A DNA stretch of 5,464 bases from Acidilobaceae archaeon (GTDB lineage Archaea; Thermoproteota; Thermoprotei_A; Sulfolobales; Acidilobaceae), in the NCBI GenBank assembly GCA_027013765.1, contig JALWGG010000032.1:1-5464 (forward strand), given 5' to 3'. Shown here in pieces: positions 4,786 to 5,464 of the stretch. Each line of letters begins with the position of its first letter. Position 1 is the first letter of the stretch. A program made the translations under genes and the position numbers. A model generated the notes under the pieces. The model searched no databases, was not told the DNA's origin, and was given only the letters and a program-made list of their open reading frames with translations.

Positions 4786-5464
4786 CCTCTCCTTCCCTTC
4801 CATCGACTAGGTACTTTATGTTTATCTCTGTCTCCGGGTCGAACAGCATGATCTTATCCTCATCTATAGCAACATATACCAGGTCTCCTATTGAGGGCCT
4901 GACTTCGGGGGGTGTTATAACCTTCATGAGGACCTCCTCTGAAGCCACGGTTACTATATTCTCCCTGCCTAGGGGCTCGACGGTGTAGACCTCGCCAACT
5001 ATTATAACCTTCCCATCAACCGGGTGCTCGCTTATAACAGCATGCTCGGGCCTAAAGCCTACAATGACCCTATCGACCCTGCTCTTGTTGAAGAACGTGG
5101 AGTATGAGTGGTCCAGGCAGTACCTGGTCCCGCCGGGCAGGTTTATGCAGGGTGCCTCAGTATAGTCCATGGAGGCCGTGAATATGTTGGCTGGGGGGGA
5201 GCCTATGAAGCCAGCGACGAACACGTTCCTTGGCTCGTTATAGACCTTCTCCGGAGGACCTCTCTGCTGGATCCTACCCTTATTAATTACAACCACGGTG
5301 TCAGCCATCGCCAGGGCCTCGCTCTGGTCGTGGGTTACGTAGATCGCCGTGACCCCGAGCTCCTTCTGGATCCTCTTCAACTCGCTCCTAATCCTTATCC
5401 TCAGCAGCGCGTCCAGGTTGCTCAATGGCTCGTCTAGTAGGAGGACCTCGGGCTCCTTTACAAG
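4778..5464 (-). CDS. MalK-type ABC transporter ATPase (CUT1-like sugar importer), partial (5' end outside window)
   Basis: ATP-hydrolysing subunit of a carbohydrate ABC importer, on the cytoplasmic face of the membrane. The last 228 residues are visible and the frame is open to the window edge. Seen in order are Walker B with catalytic glutamate (VLLLDE, 7-12), D-loop SNLD (15-18), switch histidine H45 in YVTHDQSEALAMAD, and the MalK-type stretch GPPEKVYNEPRNVFVAGFIGSPPANIF. The C-terminal regulatory TOBE/OB region then begins around residue 100 and includes VGFRPEHA (135-142). Walker A and the ABC signature lie outside. The TTG at 5425 is an internal leucine in the D-loop, not a start. Residues 101-125, between the NBD and the GFRPEH motif, carry two cysteines (C106, C116). 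Its stop overlaps the next gene. Permeases and the binding protein would be expected to the right. The sugar cannot be deduced; GlcV, MalK and related trehalose systems all look like this. Confidence 0.9.
   Translation of the reverse strand, partial: LVKEPEVLLLDEPLSNLDALLRIRIRSELKRIQKELGVTAIYVTHDQSEALAMADTVVVINKGRIQQRGPPEKVYNEPRNVFVAGFIGSPPANIFTASMDYTEAPCINLPGGTRYCLDHSYSTFFNKSRVDRVIVGFRPEHAVISEHPVDGKVIIVGEVYTVEPLGRENIVTVASEEVLMKVITPPEVRPSIGDLVYVAIDEDKIMLFDPETEINIKYLVDGREGEDA

Noticed and set aside
4778..5425. ATPase ORF starting at TTG 5425
   Set aside because: That codon is an internal leucine in the D-loop (EPLSNLD). Reading to 5464 gives LVKEPEVLLLDEP, the Walker B region, so the gene continues past the window edge.
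5108..5437. Plus-strand ORF of 109 codons
   Set aside because: It lies fully antisense to the well-supported ABC ATPase and its translation has no recognisable domain.

Overview
The window looks like chromosomal DNA from a hyperthermophilic crenarchaeon (Thermoproteota), probably Desulfurococcales-like. The signs are very heavy use of AGG, ATA and CTA codons, GGTG/GAGGT-type ribosome binding sites, TTG start codons, short A/T-rich TATA-like elements ahead of genes, and a gene set typical of these archaea (Nep1, an exported CPHC thioredoxin-fold protein, a large KamA-family radical SAM enzyme, a UbiE-like methyltransferase, a MalK-type ATPase). The genus is not resolved.

Layout. (1) 1-241, minus strand: 5' part of a Nep1/Emg1 rRNA pseudouridine N1-methyltransferase gene, cut by the window edge. 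(2) 285-989, plus: exported DsbA-like disulfide oxidoreductase, diverging from nep1 with only 43 bp between the preferred start codons. (3) 990-1178: 189 bp non-coding, with TATA-like elements and the leader of the next gene. (4) 1179-3071, plus: a 630-residue KamA-family radical SAM/PLP aminomutase with a ~200-residue N-terminal extension. (5) 3095-3790, minus: UbiE/MenG-like methyltransferase, convergent with the aminomutase gene across 23 bp. (6) 3791-3901: promoter region with a short palindrome. (7) 3902-5464, minus: a co-directional cluster, transcribed from right to left, of a MalK-type ABC ATPase (5' end outside the window), an unrecognised ~181-residue protein whose start overlaps the ATPase stop, and a 100-residue winged-helix protein.

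Functional picture. The left genes serve ribosome maturation and extracytoplasmic disulfide chemistry. The centre carries an amino-acid aminomutase-like enzyme and a probable quinone-ring methyltransferase. The right cluster is the tail of what is probably a sugar-import operon, with a possible local regulator. No mobile element, CRISPR array, tRNA or rRNA was seen.

The most unusual item is the KamA-family enzyme. It keeps the iron-sulfur, SAM, carboxylate-binding and PLP elements of lysine 2,3-aminomutase, but by eye alignment it has lost both aspartates that recognise the lysine side chain. One is replaced by lysine, as in glutamate 2,3-aminomutase, and the protein also carries a large unexplained N-terminal region.
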